64,000 nt of DNA from positions 5,208,001 to 5,272,000 of the forward strand of contig OZ241870.1 of the NCBI GenBank assembly GCA_965202875.1, written 5' to 3'. The notes under the pieces were generated by a model, which worked only from the letters and a program-made list of their open reading frames with translations, was not told where the DNA came from and made no database searches. This DNA comes from HK1 sp965202875. Its GTDB lineage: Bacteria > Pseudomonadota > Gammaproteobacteria > HK1. The position numbers were made by a program, and so were the translations under genes. Position 1 is the stretch's first letter. The number at the start of each line of letters is the position of its first letter. Below are positions 34,128-42,943 of this stretch, piece after piece.

Positions 34128-35528
34128 ATGAGCACCTGCTTCCGCCGCATTCCGCGCCGGCGGATGCTCGGAATGCTGGCGGCCCCGGTGATGCTCGGTC
34201 CGGTGAGTGCGCGCGGGGTCCACGCGGGTGGATTCCGGCTCCTCAACCCCTGTCTCGACGCCACACTCCCCCCATCGCTCGCATCGCACGAGATCGTTGC
34301 GCGCGCGTTCGACGGCATCGACCCCACGAAGGTCATCGACGCCCACGTACACCTGCTCGGTGACGACCGCGGGGCGGTCGGGACCGAGGGCAGGGTGGGG
34401 AGGACCGGCGGTGAGACGGGTGGGACCGTCGCCGGCAATGGGACGAGCGGCGATGCCGGCATGGACGACGACGGCGAGAACGGTCCCTGGATCGGCGAGC
34501 AGATGCGATCGCCGCTGCGCAACCCGCTCCAGTACGTGCGCTACCGCATCTTTCTCAACGCGAGCTGCGTCCGCCGCGACGACGAAGATCCCGGCGCCGC
34601 GTTCCTCGACCGCCTCCTCTCATGCCATCGCGCCACCGCACCCGGCTTCCGCCTGATGCTGCTCGCCTTCGACCAGGTCCACGACGCCGGCGGGCAGGCC
34701 CGCCCGGAGACGAGCGCGTTCCACGTCCCCAACGCCTATGCCCGCGCAGTCGCCGCGCGCTACCCGGACGAGATCGAATGGGCCGCCTCCGTGCACCCGT
34801 ACCGCGCGGACGCGGTGCCGGCGCTGGATGCGGCGGTGGCGGGCGGCGCGCGGGCGGTGAAATGGCTGCCGAACGCGATGGGGATCGACCCCGCGTCGTC
34901 AAGATGCGATCGCTTCTACGAAGCGCTGGCCCGGCATCGCCTCCCCCTGCTCACGCACGGCGGGGAAGAACGCGCGGTGCGCGGCGCCGGCGCGCACGGC
35001 TTCGGGAACCCGCTCAGGCTGCGGCGGGCCCTGGACCACGGGGTGCGGGTGATCGTCGCGCACTGCGCATCGCTCGGCGCCGGTGTCGATCTCGACGCCG
35101 GCCCCGGCGGCCCTTCCGTACCGAACCTCGACCTCTTCGCGAGGCTGATGGACGACCCGCGCTACGAGCACCTCCTGATGGGCGACGTCTCCGCCCTGAC
35201 CCAGGCGAACCGTTTTCCCCGCGCGCTCGGGACGATCCTGGAACACAGGGAGTGGCACGATCGGCTGCTCAACGGCTCGGACTATCCCCTGCCCGGCGTC
35301 CCGGCCCTGTACGATCTCGAACGCATGGCCGAGCACGGCTTCCTGGCGGCGGACGCGGTGCCGGTGCTCGAAGCGATCCAGGACCACAATCCCCTCCTGT
35401 TCGACTTCGTGCTCAAGCGCACCGTGGGCAGGCATGGCGCCCGCCTCTCCCCGCGCGTGTTCGAGACCGCCCGCCACCTCGATCCGACGGCCGACGAGAC
35501 GGGCAGCAGCAACCGGAGCCACCATTGA
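34128..35528 (+). CDS. Amidohydrolase-family metal-dependent hydrolase, probably exported
   Basis: The product has 466 residues. The N-terminus RRIPRRRMLGMLAAPVMLGP resembles a twin-arginine signal. The metal-binding pattern of an amidohydrolase-2-like TIM barrel follows: DAHVHLLG (about 71-78), LTHGGEER, VIVAHCAS and LNGSDYPLPG with the catalytic Asp. Between DAHVHLLG and PWIGEQM lies a Gly/Thr/Asp-rich stretch of about 40 residues that looks like low-complexity expansion. No clear ribosome site precedes the ATG, and the gene abuts the fragment region, so it may have lost its original promoter. The substrate is unknown. Confidence 0.75.
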   Translation: MSTCFRRIPRRRMLGMLAAPVMLGPVSARGVHAGGFRLLNPCLDATLPPSLASHEIVARAFDGIDPTKVIDAHVHLLGDDRGAVGTEGRVGRTGGETGGTVAGNGTSGDAGMDDDGENGPWIGEQMRSPLRNPLQYVRYRIFLNASCVRRDDEDPGAAFLDRLLSCHRATAPGFRLMLLAFDQVHDAGGQARPETSAFHVPNAYARAVAARYPDEIEWAASVHPYRADAVPALDAAVAGGARAVKWLPNAMGIDPASSRCDRFYEALARHRLPLLTHGGEERAVRGAGAHGFGNPLRLRRALDHGVRVIVAHCASLGAGVDLDAGPGGPSVPNLDLFARLMDDPRYEHLLMGDVSALTQANRFPRALGTILEHREWHDRLLNGSDYPLPGVPALYDLERMAEHGFLAADAVPVLEAIQDHNPLLFDFVLKRTVGRHGARLSPRVFETARHLDPTADETGSSNRSHH

Positions 35529-35650
35529 CGGGGCGATTGACAGGGCCGATGCGGTCCACCGGCCGGGATGCGGGCAGGCCGATGAAACGGCCCTCCGCCG
35601 GCAGCGATGGATGGATGCAGCAGGCGGGAACGGCGCGTCCAGCAGACGGC

Positions 35651-35920
35651 GTGTCCTGTGGACGGCGTGTCCCGTGGACGGCGTGTCCCGTGGACGGCGT
35701 GTCCCGTGGACGGCGTGTCCCGTGGACGGCGTGTCCCGTGGACGGCGTGTCCCGTGGACGGCGTGTCCCGTGGACGGCGTGTCCCGTGGACGGCGTGTCC
35801 CGTGGACGGCGTGTCCTGTGGACGGCGTGTCCTGTGGACGGCGTGTCCTGTGGACGGCGTGTCCTGTGGACGGCGTGTCCTGTGGACGGCGTGTCCTGTG
35901 GACGGCGTGTCCCGTGGACG
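35651..35920. repeat. 16-bp minisatellite, about 17 tandem copies
   Basis: The unit GTGTCCCGTGGACGGC or GTGTCCTGTGGACGGC is repeated head to tail: 16 full units from 35651 plus a 14-base partial one at 35907. The only variation I see is one base: copies 1 and 11-16 have T, copies 2-10 and 17 have C. Each unit holds a GTCC-NNN-GGAC dyad and the variable base is in the 3-base loop. The 16-base period leaves all frames open, so ORFs crossing it are artefacts. It lies between the amidohydrolase and the cytochrome gene. Confidence 0.95.
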
Positions 35921-35926
35921 CGGGCG

Positions 35927-35955
35927 GGACGCCCGCGCTCCCAGGTTCCTGGGTT
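35927..35955 (-). repeat. Dispersed GC-rich palindromic repeat, copy 3 (inverted)
   Basis: CGCGGGCGGGACGCCCGCGC followed by TCCCAGG is the reverse complement of the core at 19752-19792. It directly abuts the last minisatellite unit, which may have grown from its edge. Confidence 0.5.
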
Positions 35956-35997
35956 CCGGCTCCGCCGGGTTGGAACGGACCTGAAGCGCCGGCCGCT

Positions 35998-36911
35998 CTA
36001 CCCCTCGGCCGGCAGGCCTGCCTTGCCGAGCATGAACCCGACTGCGTTGCGCAGATCGTCTTCCGTCAGATTCGTGAACCCGCCCTTCGGAGGCATTGCT
36101 CCCTGTTGTCGGCCGTGACGGATTGGACAAGACCTTCCATGCCCAGGGCGACGAGGCGGGATTCCCACGCGGCCTTGTCGTCGAGCTTCGGAGCTTCGGC
36201 CATCCCGCTCAGATGACACGCGATACAGGCGGTCTGGTAGATCTCCTCGCCCGCGGCGGCATCGACGACGGGGCCGGCCACGGCCGTGGCTGCCTGCTCC
36301 TGCGAACCGGAACCCGCGGCGCTCTCCGCCGCCGGCGCCTCGTCCTTCGCCGCCGCCGGGGCCGCGCTCTGCGCCGCGCCGGCCTGTACGGCGGCCGCAT
36401 CGGCTGCCGCTTCGACCCCGGCCTCTTCCAGCATGTACGAGATGGCGGAACGGATTTCGTCTTCGGTCAGCGCGGGGTTTCCAGCCTTGGGAGGCATTGC
36501 GCCCTTTCCGCTCAGCACGGAGGCGGTGAGCGCCTCGAACCCTCGAGCGGCACGCTCCGTCCAGGCGGCGTTGTCGCCGAACAGCGGGGATCCGGCCACC
36601 CCGGTGGCATGACATGCCACGCACGCGGTGCCATAGATCTCGCTGCCGGAGCGCGGCGCGGCGCCGGCGCTTGCAGCCGGGGCGGCCGGTGCGACCTGCG
36701 CGAGCGCCTGCGTCTGCCCGGCGGGATCACCGGTACGTGACCGGCCGAAAGGGGCGATCCGCTCGGCGACGGCGTCCGGATTGCTCATCATCTTCGCGTA
36801 TGCCTGCCCGCCGATCGCATTCGCAACAAAGTACATCGCGAATCCGAACAGCGTCAGGAGAATCAGCACCACACCGAATTGGCGCCAGAAAACGTCGTCA
36901 GCCTTGCTCAC
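35998..36911 (-). pseudogene. Membrane-anchored diheme cytochrome c (c5-type), frameshifted near the 3' end
   Basis: The upstream frame starts MSKADDVFWRQFGVVLILLT with an N-terminal membrane anchor (about residues 12-32). Heme site 1 is CVACH (about 96-100) with axial-ligand region GKGAMPPKAGNPALTEDEIR. An Ala/Glu-rich linker follows, then heme site 2, CIACH. The frame ends prematurely at 36066, but one frame over (36000-36100) the expected end GAMPPKGGFTNLTEDDLRNA...GKAGLPAEG is intact. A single indel near 36100 therefore separates the second axial Met from the rest. It may be a true mutation or a sequencing error; in the latter case the gene spans 35998-36911. The family carries electrons to terminal oxidases. 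Confidence 0.8.
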
Positions 36912-37158
36912 GGAAACCCTCCGGGGTCAATTGCGGGTCAACCTTGGCCCGGTATGTTTGCAGAATGCCCCGGTCCGGGACAAGTACGAGTTTCAACGGA
37001 GCCCCGTCCGAGGCCGTCGGAATCGGCGCGATCCCGCGTCTTGACATCAATCCAACCGGGGGGAATGGTGTTCGCCGCCTATCCTGCCCGACGCCGGGAA
37101 AGGGCGGGAGCGAAGACGGGCCGGAGAGCGCGCGGGCGAAGCCGCCCGGAGAGCCGCC

Positions 37159-38301
37159 ATGACGGAACGCTTGACGCGACGGGAGCTGGAGCGCGCCGGT
37201 GAGGGCTACCACGCCGTCGCCGCCCGATCCTTCTCGATCGGCGCGCGCTGCTACCTCGACCCCAGGTACCTGGAGGTCGAACGCGAGCAGATCTTCGGGC
37301 GGAGCTGGCAGTTCCTCTGCCACGAGGAGAAGCTGCGCGAGCCGGGCAGCTTCCTGGCCGCGGACGTGCAGGGCCGGAGCATCGTCGCGATCCGGGGCGA
37401 GGACGACACGCTCCGCGCCTTCTACAACGTCTGCAAGCATCGCGGACACGAGCTGCTGAAGGGCGCCGGCACGACCCGGGCCATCACCTGCCCCTACCAC
37501 GCCTGGACCTACGGCCTCGACGGCCGCCTGCGCCGGGCCCGCCGTTGCGAGCTGATCGAAGGCTTCGACCCGGCCGGGGTCTCCCTCACCCCGGTGCAGG
37601 TGGAAGTGTTCTGCCACCTCGTGTTCGTGAACCTGGATCCGGAGGCGGCGCCGCTCTCCGTGCAGACCGGGGAACTCGCCCGGGAAGTGGAGGGATACGC
37701 GCCGGATCTCGGGGATCTCACCTTCGCCCACCGCCTGACCTACACCGTGCGCGCCAACTGGAAGGCGGTGGTCGACAACTTCCTCGAGTGCTGCCACTGC
37801 CCGGTCGCGCACCGGGATTTCGTGACCCTGGTGGAGATGGACACCTACAAGGTGACCACCCACGGGATCTGGTCCAGCCACATGGCCAGGGCGGGCCGAC
37901 AGCAGAACCGGGCCTACGGCGTCGCCGGGGCGAACGTGACCGACCACGCGGTCTGGTACCTGTGGCCGAACACCACCCTCATGCGCTACCCCGGCTGCGG
38001 CAACTTCATGGTGTGGCGCTTCATCCCGACCGGCCCGGAGGAGACCTGTGAGGAGTTCGACTTCTTCTTCGAGAGCGCCCCGCCCACCGAAGAAGAGATG
38101 GAAGCGATCCGGTTCATCGACGAGGTGCTCCAGCCCGAGGACATCGGGTTGGTGGAGAGCGTGCAGCGTGGTATGAGGACCCCGGCCTTCGAGCGCGGCC
38201 GATACCTCGTCGATCCGGATGGCTCGGGGCTGAGCGAACACGCGGTCCACCACTTCCACGGGCTGGTGCTCGAAGCCTACGGCCGGGCCTGCGCGCGATG
38301 A
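37159..38301 (+). CDS. Rieske non-heme iron oxygenase, large (alpha) subunit
   Basis: The product has 380 residues. The Rieske [2Fe-2S] motif is CKHRGHELLKG...CPYHAWTYGLDG (C-x-H about 94-96, C-x2-H about 114-117). The mononuclear iron site lies in VVDNFLECCHCPVAHRDF (two His, with a distal Asp expected in the ...VESVQRGM region). The short C-terminal domain and LECCHCPVAHRDFV resemble the glycine betaine/carnitine/stachydrine demethylase group rather than classical aromatic dioxygenases, so a quaternary amine is a possible substrate (inference). No reductase gene is adjacent. It leads an operon-like row with an SDR, a Gfo/Idh enzyme and a CoA transferase. Confidence 0.88.
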   Translation: MTERLTRRELERAGEGYHAVAARSFSIGARCYLDPRYLEVEREQIFGRSWQFLCHEEKLREPGSFLAADVQGRSIVAIRGEDDTLRAFYNVCKHRGHELLKGAGTTRAITCPYHAWTYGLDGRLRRARRCELIEGFDPAGVSLTPVQVEVFCHLVFVNLDPEAAPLSVQTGELAREVEGYAPDLGDLTFAHRLTYTVRANWKAVVDNFLECCHCPVAHRDFVTLVEMDTYKVTTHGIWSSHMARAGRQQNRAYGVAGANVTDHAVWYLWPNTTLMRYPGCGNFMVWRFIPTGPEETCEEFDFFFESAPPTEEEMEAIRFIDEVLQPEDIGLVESVQRGMRTPAFERGRYLVDPDGSGLSEHAVHHFHGLVLEAYGRACAR

Positions 38302-38331
38302 ACACGGCGGCGCAGTGAACCCCACGGTGCA

Positions 38332-39156
38332 ATGAACGAGACAGGCCGGGGGACCACGATGGGCAAGGGCAGCGCGACGGGCAAGGGCAGCCTCGACGGC
38401 CGGGTCGCGATCGTCACCGGCGGCACGGGTGGCATCGGAACGGCCGTCTGCGCCCGTTTCGCGGCCGAGGGGGCGGCCGTCTACGCGACCGGCATCGTGG
38501 AGCCCGCGGGCGGTGACGGCGCCCCGCCGGATGCGCACGGCGCCACCTTCCATCATCACGACGTGACGAGCGAAGAGAGCACCGTGGCGCTGATGGCCCG
38601 GGTCGAGCGCGAGCACGGGCGGCTTCACGTGCTCGTCAACGCGGCCGGTATCGAGATCGAGAAGACCGCCGAGCAGACCTCTCTGGCGGAGTGGAACCGC
38701 ATCTTCGCCGTCAACGTCACCGGCACCTTCCTGGCCTCGAAGCACGCGCTGCCTCTGATGCGCAAGGCCGGCGGCGGCTCGATCGTCAACTTCGGCTCCT
38801 ACGACGGCTTCATCGCCGACCCCTGCCTCGCCGCCTACTGCGCGACCAAGGGCGCGGTCCACGCGCTCACCCGCGCGATGGCCTGCGACCACGGACCGGA
38901 GAACGTCCGCGTCAACGCGATCTGCCCCGGCTTCATCGATACCCCGATGCTGGAGAGCTTCTTCGGGTCGGTCGGCGGCGGCGAGGACGTCCGGGAGGAG
39001 GCACGCCGCGTGCACCCGTTGCGCCGCTACGGCACGCCGGAGGACGTGGCGAACCTCGTCCACTGGCTGGCCGGCGACGAGGCGCGCTACGCTTCGGGCC
39101 AGCTATGGGTGCTGGACGGCGGCCTGTCCGCGCAGGTCCAGCAGATGCGGATCTGA
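38332..39156 (+). CDS. SDR-family oxidoreductase
   Basis: The product has 274 residues. Family similarity begins at LDGRVAIVTGGTGGIGTAVC (about residue 21). The first codons encode a Gly/Lys/Thr-rich leader, so starts at 38332 or 38359 are both possible. NAAGIE, FGSYDGFIADP with the catalytic Ser, and YCATKGAVHA (YxxxK) are present, and VRVNAICPGFIDTPM is standard. It follows the Rieske gene by 30 bases and may act on the product of that oxygenase or on the substrate of the next enzymes. Confidence 0.85.
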   Translation: MNETGRGTTMGKGSATGKGSLDGRVAIVTGGTGGIGTAVCARFAAEGAAVYATGIVEPAGGDGAPPDAHGATFHHHDVTSEESTVALMARVEREHGRLHVLVNAAGIEIEKTAEQTSLAEWNRIFAVNVTGTFLASKHALPLMRKAGGGSIVNFGSYDGFIADPCLAAYCATKGAVHALTRAMACDHGPENVRVNAICPGFIDTPMLESFFGSVGGGEDVREEARRVHPLRRYGTPEDVANLVHWLAGDEARYASGQLWVLDGGLSAQVQQMRI

Positions 39157-39244
39157 GGGGAAGCGGAGGAACGGATCACGAGCGTCCGTCTCGTGGTACG
39201 CGAGAGCCACGGGACCCACAGCGCGCAAGGGGGCGCCACGTCGC

Positions 39245-40264
39245 ATGACCATCCGCTGGGGCTTCATCGGGGCGAGCACGATCGCCCGGCAGTACCTGCT
39301 GAACGCGGTCCGCGCCCGTGGCGAGGGCGAGGTGGTCGCGATCATGAGCACCGATGCGGAGCGCGGGCGGTCCTTCGCGGCGTCGCACGGCATCGCCCGA
39401 TCCACCACCTCGCTCGACGCGCTGGTGAACGCACCGGACGTCGACGCGATCTACGTCTCCACCACCAACGAGCTCCACCGGGCGCAGACCCTGGCCGCCG
39501 CCGGGGCCGGGAAGCACGTACTGTGCGAGAAGCCGCTGGCGCTCTCGGTGGCCGAAGCGCAGGAGATGGTGGAGGCATGCCGGGCGGCCGGAGTCGTCAT
39601 GGGAACCAACCACCATCTCAGGAACGCCGGGGCGCACCGGGCCATGCGCGAGGCGATCCGCGCCGGGCGGATCGGCCGGCCGATCGCCGCGCGGGTGATG
39701 CACGCGGTATCCCTGCCGCCGCACCTCCGGGGCTGGCGCCTCCACCGGCCGGAGGCGGGGGGCGGGGTGATCCTGGACATCGTGGTACACGATGCGGATA
39801 CCTTGCGCTTCGTGCTCGACGACGATCCCGTGGAGGTGGCCGCCCTGAGCCAATCGACCGGCATGGCGACCGCCGGGCTCGAGGACGGGGCCATGGGTGT
39901 GGTCCGGTTCAAGTCCGGGCTCATCGCGCAATGCCACGACGCCTTCACGATCGGGTACGCCGGAACCGGCTTCGAGGTGCATGGCTCGGAAGGCTCGCTG
40001 ATCGCCCGTGACGTGATGACCCAGAAGCCGATCGGGACGGTGGTGCTGCGCAACGAGGCGGGCGAGGAAGCGCTCACCTTCGACCGGGAAGATCTCTACG
40101 TCCGTTCGCTCGGCCTGTTCCACGCCGCGATCCGCGGAGAAGGCGCCCCCTCCGCGACGGGCGAGGACGGCCTCTGGTCGCTGGCCACGGCGCTTGCGTT
40201 CGTCGAATCCGCCCGGACGGGCAGAGCGGTGGCGGTGGAGCCGCCGGGGCTGGCGGCGCCATGA
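39245..40264 (+). CDS. Gfo/Idh/MocA-family NAD(P)-dependent oxidoreductase
   Basis: The product has 339 residues. The N-terminal Rossmann domain (IRWGFIGASTIARQYLLNAV) is followed by STTNELHRAQTLAAAGAGKH and VLCEKPLALSVAEAQEMVEA with the conserved EKP that binds nicotinamide. The C-terminal alpha/beta domain carries GGGVILDIVVHDADTLRFVL, where the D-x3-H pair is part of the active site. Enzymes of this family oxidise sugars, inositols or related cyclic alcohols. The last codons overlap by four bases the start of the repeat-derived small ORF at 40261. Confidence 0.88.
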   Translation: MTIRWGFIGASTIARQYLLNAVRARGEGEVVAIMSTDAERGRSFAASHGIARSTTSLDALVNAPDVDAIYVSTTNELHRAQTLAAAGAGKHVLCEKPLALSVAEAQEMVEACRAAGVVMGTNHHLRNAGAHRAMREAIRAGRIGRPIAARVMHAVSLPPHLRGWRLHRPEAGGGVILDIVVHDADTLRFVLDDDPVEVAALSQSTGMATAGLEDGAMGVVRFKSGLIAQCHDAFTIGYAGTGFEVHGSEGSLIARDVMTQKPIGTVVLRNEAGEEALTFDREDLYVRSLGLFHAAIRGEGAPSATGEDGLWSLATALAFVESARTGRAVAVEPPGLAAP

Positions 40265-40527
40265 AGGTCCTCGGCGCGCGCGAGGCCGCGGGCGTCGTCA
40301 CCGACGGCATGATCGCCACGGTTTCGTCATCGTCCGCTTCATTCGGCCCTGGTCATCCGAAGGCGGTCGCCGTGGAACCGGGGCCGGCGACGTCGAGAGT
40401 CCTTGGCGCGCGCGAGGCCGGGAGGGCCGTCACCGACGGCGCGACTGCCACGGTCTCGTCCTTGTCCGCTTCGTCCGGCCTCGGTGGTCCGAAGGCGGCC
40501 ATGAAGCAGGGGCCGGCAGCGCCATGA
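40261..40527 (+). pseudogene. Two tandem degenerate copies of the CoA-transferase 5' end
   Basis: An 88-codon frame reads MKVLGAREAAGVVTDGMIAT, then RVLGAREAGRAVTDGATATV, and ends one base after the true gene's ATG (ATGA at 40524). Both segments repeat the N-terminus of the following CoA transferase (MKVLGAREAADLIADGATVT) with a period of about 131 bases. Stretches such as GAAGGCGG and GGGGCCGGC recur between copies. The first copy even keeps the start codon, overlapping the upstream Gfo/Idh stop. It probably makes no useful product but may couple translation. Confidence 0.8.
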
Positions 40528-42116
40528 AGGTCCTCGGCGCACGCGAGGCCGCGGACCTCATCGCCGACGGCGCGACGGTCACGGTCTCGTCGTCCTCCGG
40601 TCTCGGCTGTCCGGACGCGGTCCTGGAAGCGATCGGCGCGCGCTTCGCCGCCACCGGCCATCCGCGCGGTCTCACGACCCTGCACCCGATCGCCGCCGGC
40701 GACATGTACTCCGTCAAGGGCATCGACCACCTCGCCCGCCCCGGACTCCTCGAACGCACCCTGTGCGGCTCCTACCCTTCCGGCCCCTCCTCCGCCGAGC
40801 CGCCGGCCATTTGGCGGATGATCGGCGAGAACGCCGTCGCCGCCTACAACGTGCCCTCCGGGATCCTGTTCGACATGCACCGGGAGGCGGCGGCGAAGCG
40901 GCCCGGGGTGCTCACCAAGGTCGGGCTCGACACCTTCGTGGATCCCGCGCAGGAAGGCTGCGCCATGAATCCCGCCGCGGCGGCCCGGCCCATCGTCCGG
41001 CGCGAGCGCTTCGCCGGCGAGGACTGGCTGTTCTTCCCGGCCCTCGCCCCCGACGTCGCGATCATCCGGGCGACCACCGCCGACGAGCGCGGCAACCTCA
41101 CCTTCGAGCACGAAGGGGCCTTTCTCGGCGCCCTCGACCAGGCGCTCGCGGCCCGCAACACCGGCGGCACGGTGATCGCGCAGGTGAAGCGGCTCGCGCG
41201 GTCGGGCACGCTCAAGCCCCAGGACGTGCGCGTCCCCGGCATCCTCGTGGACGTCGTGGTGGTGGCTCCGGATCAGCTCCAGACCACCCGGACCGTCTAC
41301 GACCCGGCCATCTCCGGCGAGATCTTCCGCCCCCTCGACGGCTTCCGCATCCCGGAGCACTCGCTGCAGAAGGTGATCGCCCGGCGCGTGGCGATGGAGC
41401 TGGCGCACGGCATGAGCGTCAACCTCGGCTTCGGCATCTCCGCCCACGTGCCGCGCATCCTGCTGGAGGAGGGCCGGCACGGCGCCGTCACCTGGGTCAT
41501 CGAGCAGGGGGCGGTGGGCGGCGTGCCCCTCCTCGACTTCGCCTTCGGCTGCGCCTCCAACGCCGAGGCGATCATGCCCTCGCCCCACCAGTTCACCTAC
41601 TTCCAGGCCGGCGCCTTCGACATGGCGCTGCTCTCCTTCCTCCAGATCGACGGCGAGGGATCGGTCAACGTCTCCCGCCTCTCCGCCCGGCCGCACGTCA
41701 CGGCGGGCGCCGGGGGATTCGTGGACATCACCGCACGGGCGAGGCGGCTCGTCTTCTCCGGCCTGTTCAGGGCGGGCGCCGAGGTGGCGTTGCGCGGCGA
41801 CGGCGTCCGGGTCGAACGCGAAGGGCGGATCGCCAAGATCGTCGAGAAGGTGGAGCAGGTGTCGTTCTCCGGCCGCCGCGCGATCCTGCAGGGCCAGGAC
41901 GTCACCTACGTGACCGAGCGTTGCGTGATGCGGCTGACGGCGGAGGGGCTGGCGGTCACCGGGATCGCCCCCGGCATCGACCTCGACCGCGACGTGCTCG
42001 CCGGCGCGGACGTGCCGCTGAAGGTGGCCGCCGACCTGAAGACCATGCCGGCGGCGCTGTACCGTCCCGAGCCGATGGGATTGACGCTCCCTCTGGCCCG
42101 ACCCCGTCCGCGATGA
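40524..42116 (+). CDS. Acetate/3-ketoacid CoA-transferase family protein (fused alpha-beta)
   Basis: The product has 530 residues, the size of single-chain family I CoA transferases such as acetate/propionate CoA transferase. The N-terminal half has SSSSGLGCPDAVLEAIGARF and GLDTFVDPAQEGCAMN. The C-terminal half has VNLGFGISAHVPRILLEEGR followed by WVIEQGAVGG, in which Glu is the catalytic residue forming the glutamyl-CoA thioester. GSVNVSRLSARPHVTAGAGG is also conserved. The start at 40524 is the third copy of a repeated 5' segment (see 40261). It closes the Rieske/SDR/Gfo row and would activate or exchange a carboxylate product of that pathway. Confidence 0.88.
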   Translation: MKVLGAREAADLIADGATVTVSSSSGLGCPDAVLEAIGARFAATGHPRGLTTLHPIAAGDMYSVKGIDHLARPGLLERTLCGSYPSGPSSAEPPAIWRMIGENAVAAYNVPSGILFDMHREAAAKRPGVLTKVGLDTFVDPAQEGCAMNPAAAARPIVRRERFAGEDWLFFPALAPDVAIIRATTADERGNLTFEHEGAFLGALDQALAARNTGGTVIAQVKRLARSGTLKPQDVRVPGILVDVVVVAPDQLQTTRTVYDPAISGEIFRPLDGFRIPEHSLQKVIARRVAMELAHGMSVNLGFGISAHVPRILLEEGRHGAVTWVIEQGAVGGVPLLDFAFGCASNAEAIMPSPHQFTYFQAGAFDMALLSFLQIDGEGSVNVSRLSARPHVTAGAGGFVDITARARRLVFSGLFRAGAEVALRGDGVRVEREGRIAKIVEKVEQVSFSGRRAILQGQDVTYVTERCVMRLTAEGLAVTGIAPGIDLDRDVLAGADVPLKVAADLKTMPAALYRPEPMGLTLPLARPRPR

Positions 42117-42322
42117 AGTCCTCGCCCGCCTCCTGCCCCTGAACGCCGACCGCACGGAGGCGGAGCGAGCCGCCGGCAACCACGAGTAGCCCGCCAAGTC
42201 CCGGAGTCCCGGAATGAACCGGGCGGTCGCTTCGACACCGACACCACACCGTGAATCGTTGACAGGCGAAACCGGCCCACCGACACTGACCGGCATCCCG
42301 GTGAACAGAAGCAGACAGAGAC

Positions 42323-42943
42323 ATGACGGCCGCCTCCCCACAACCCGCCGGACTGCGTGTGGTCGCCCCCGACGGCTGCACGGTAGCCGACTCGGCCGCG
42401 CTCCAGGGATTCTGGACTCAGGCGCAGTACCTCGAATTGACGAATTGGAGCAATCGCCTCATCGAATTCACGGACGGCCGCATCGAGGTTCTGCCCATGC
42501 CTACCGAACAGCATCAGGCCATTTCACAGTTCCTGTTCCTGGCGCTTTACCCTTTCGTTCGGGGCATCGGCGGTAAAGTGTTCTACGCCCCCTTGCGCCT
42601 CCGCATCCGAGAGGGCAAGTTCCGTGAGCCGGACCTGTTGCTCGTGACCGATGCGAATGATCCTCGCCGCCGGAACGACTATTGGTTTGGCGCGGATCTG
42701 GCCGTGGAGGTGGTCAGCCCCGACAATCCCGACCGGGACCTGATTGACAAGCGCAAGGACTACGCCGAAGCCGGCATCCCCGAATACTGGATCGCCAATC
42801 CCATCGCCGGCACCCTGACCGTGCTCGTTCTATCGGACGGTGAATACCGGGAGCACAGCGTGTTCCGACCGGGGGAGCAGGCCGATTCACCAAGCCTGCC
42901 CGGCTTCTCGGTGGACGTGAAGGAAATGTTCGACGCGGCATGA
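42323..42943 (+). CDS. Uma2-family (DUF820) putative endonuclease
   Basis: The product has 206 residues. IEFTDGRIEVLPMPTEQHQA, FREPDLLLVTDANDPRRRN and ADLAVEVVSPDNPDRDLIDK with YAEAGIPEYWIANP give the full PD-(D/E)XK-like pattern of DUF820 proteins. It is about 20 residues longer at the N-terminus than the Uma2 gene at 17499 and is clearly a different subfamily. It stands alone, 206 bases after the CoA transferase. Confidence 0.82.
   Translation: MTAASPQPAGLRVVAPDGCTVADSAALQGFWTQAQYLELTNWSNRLIEFTDGRIEVLPMPTEQHQAISQFLFLALYPFVRGIGGKVFYAPLRLRIREGKFREPDLLLVTDANDPRRRNDYWFGADLAVEVVSPDNPDRDLIDKRKDYAEAGIPEYWIANPIAGTLTVLVLSDGEYREHSVFRPGEQADSPSLPGFSVDVKEMFDAA

Noticed and set aside
35651..35920. Possible CRISPR array
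   Set aside because: Units are 16 bp and directly adjacent with no spacers, and no cas genes are nearby; it is a minisatellite.
35607..35984. Repeat-rich proteins in all three plus frames across the minisatellite (e.g. VPWTACPVDGVSRGRR units)
   Set aside because: A 16-base repeat without stops opens all frames automatically; no start signal or neighbour supports a real protein.
40353..42341. 662-codon antisense frame opposite the CoA transferase
   Set aside because: It is a shadow of a confidently identified gene in a GC-rich genome.
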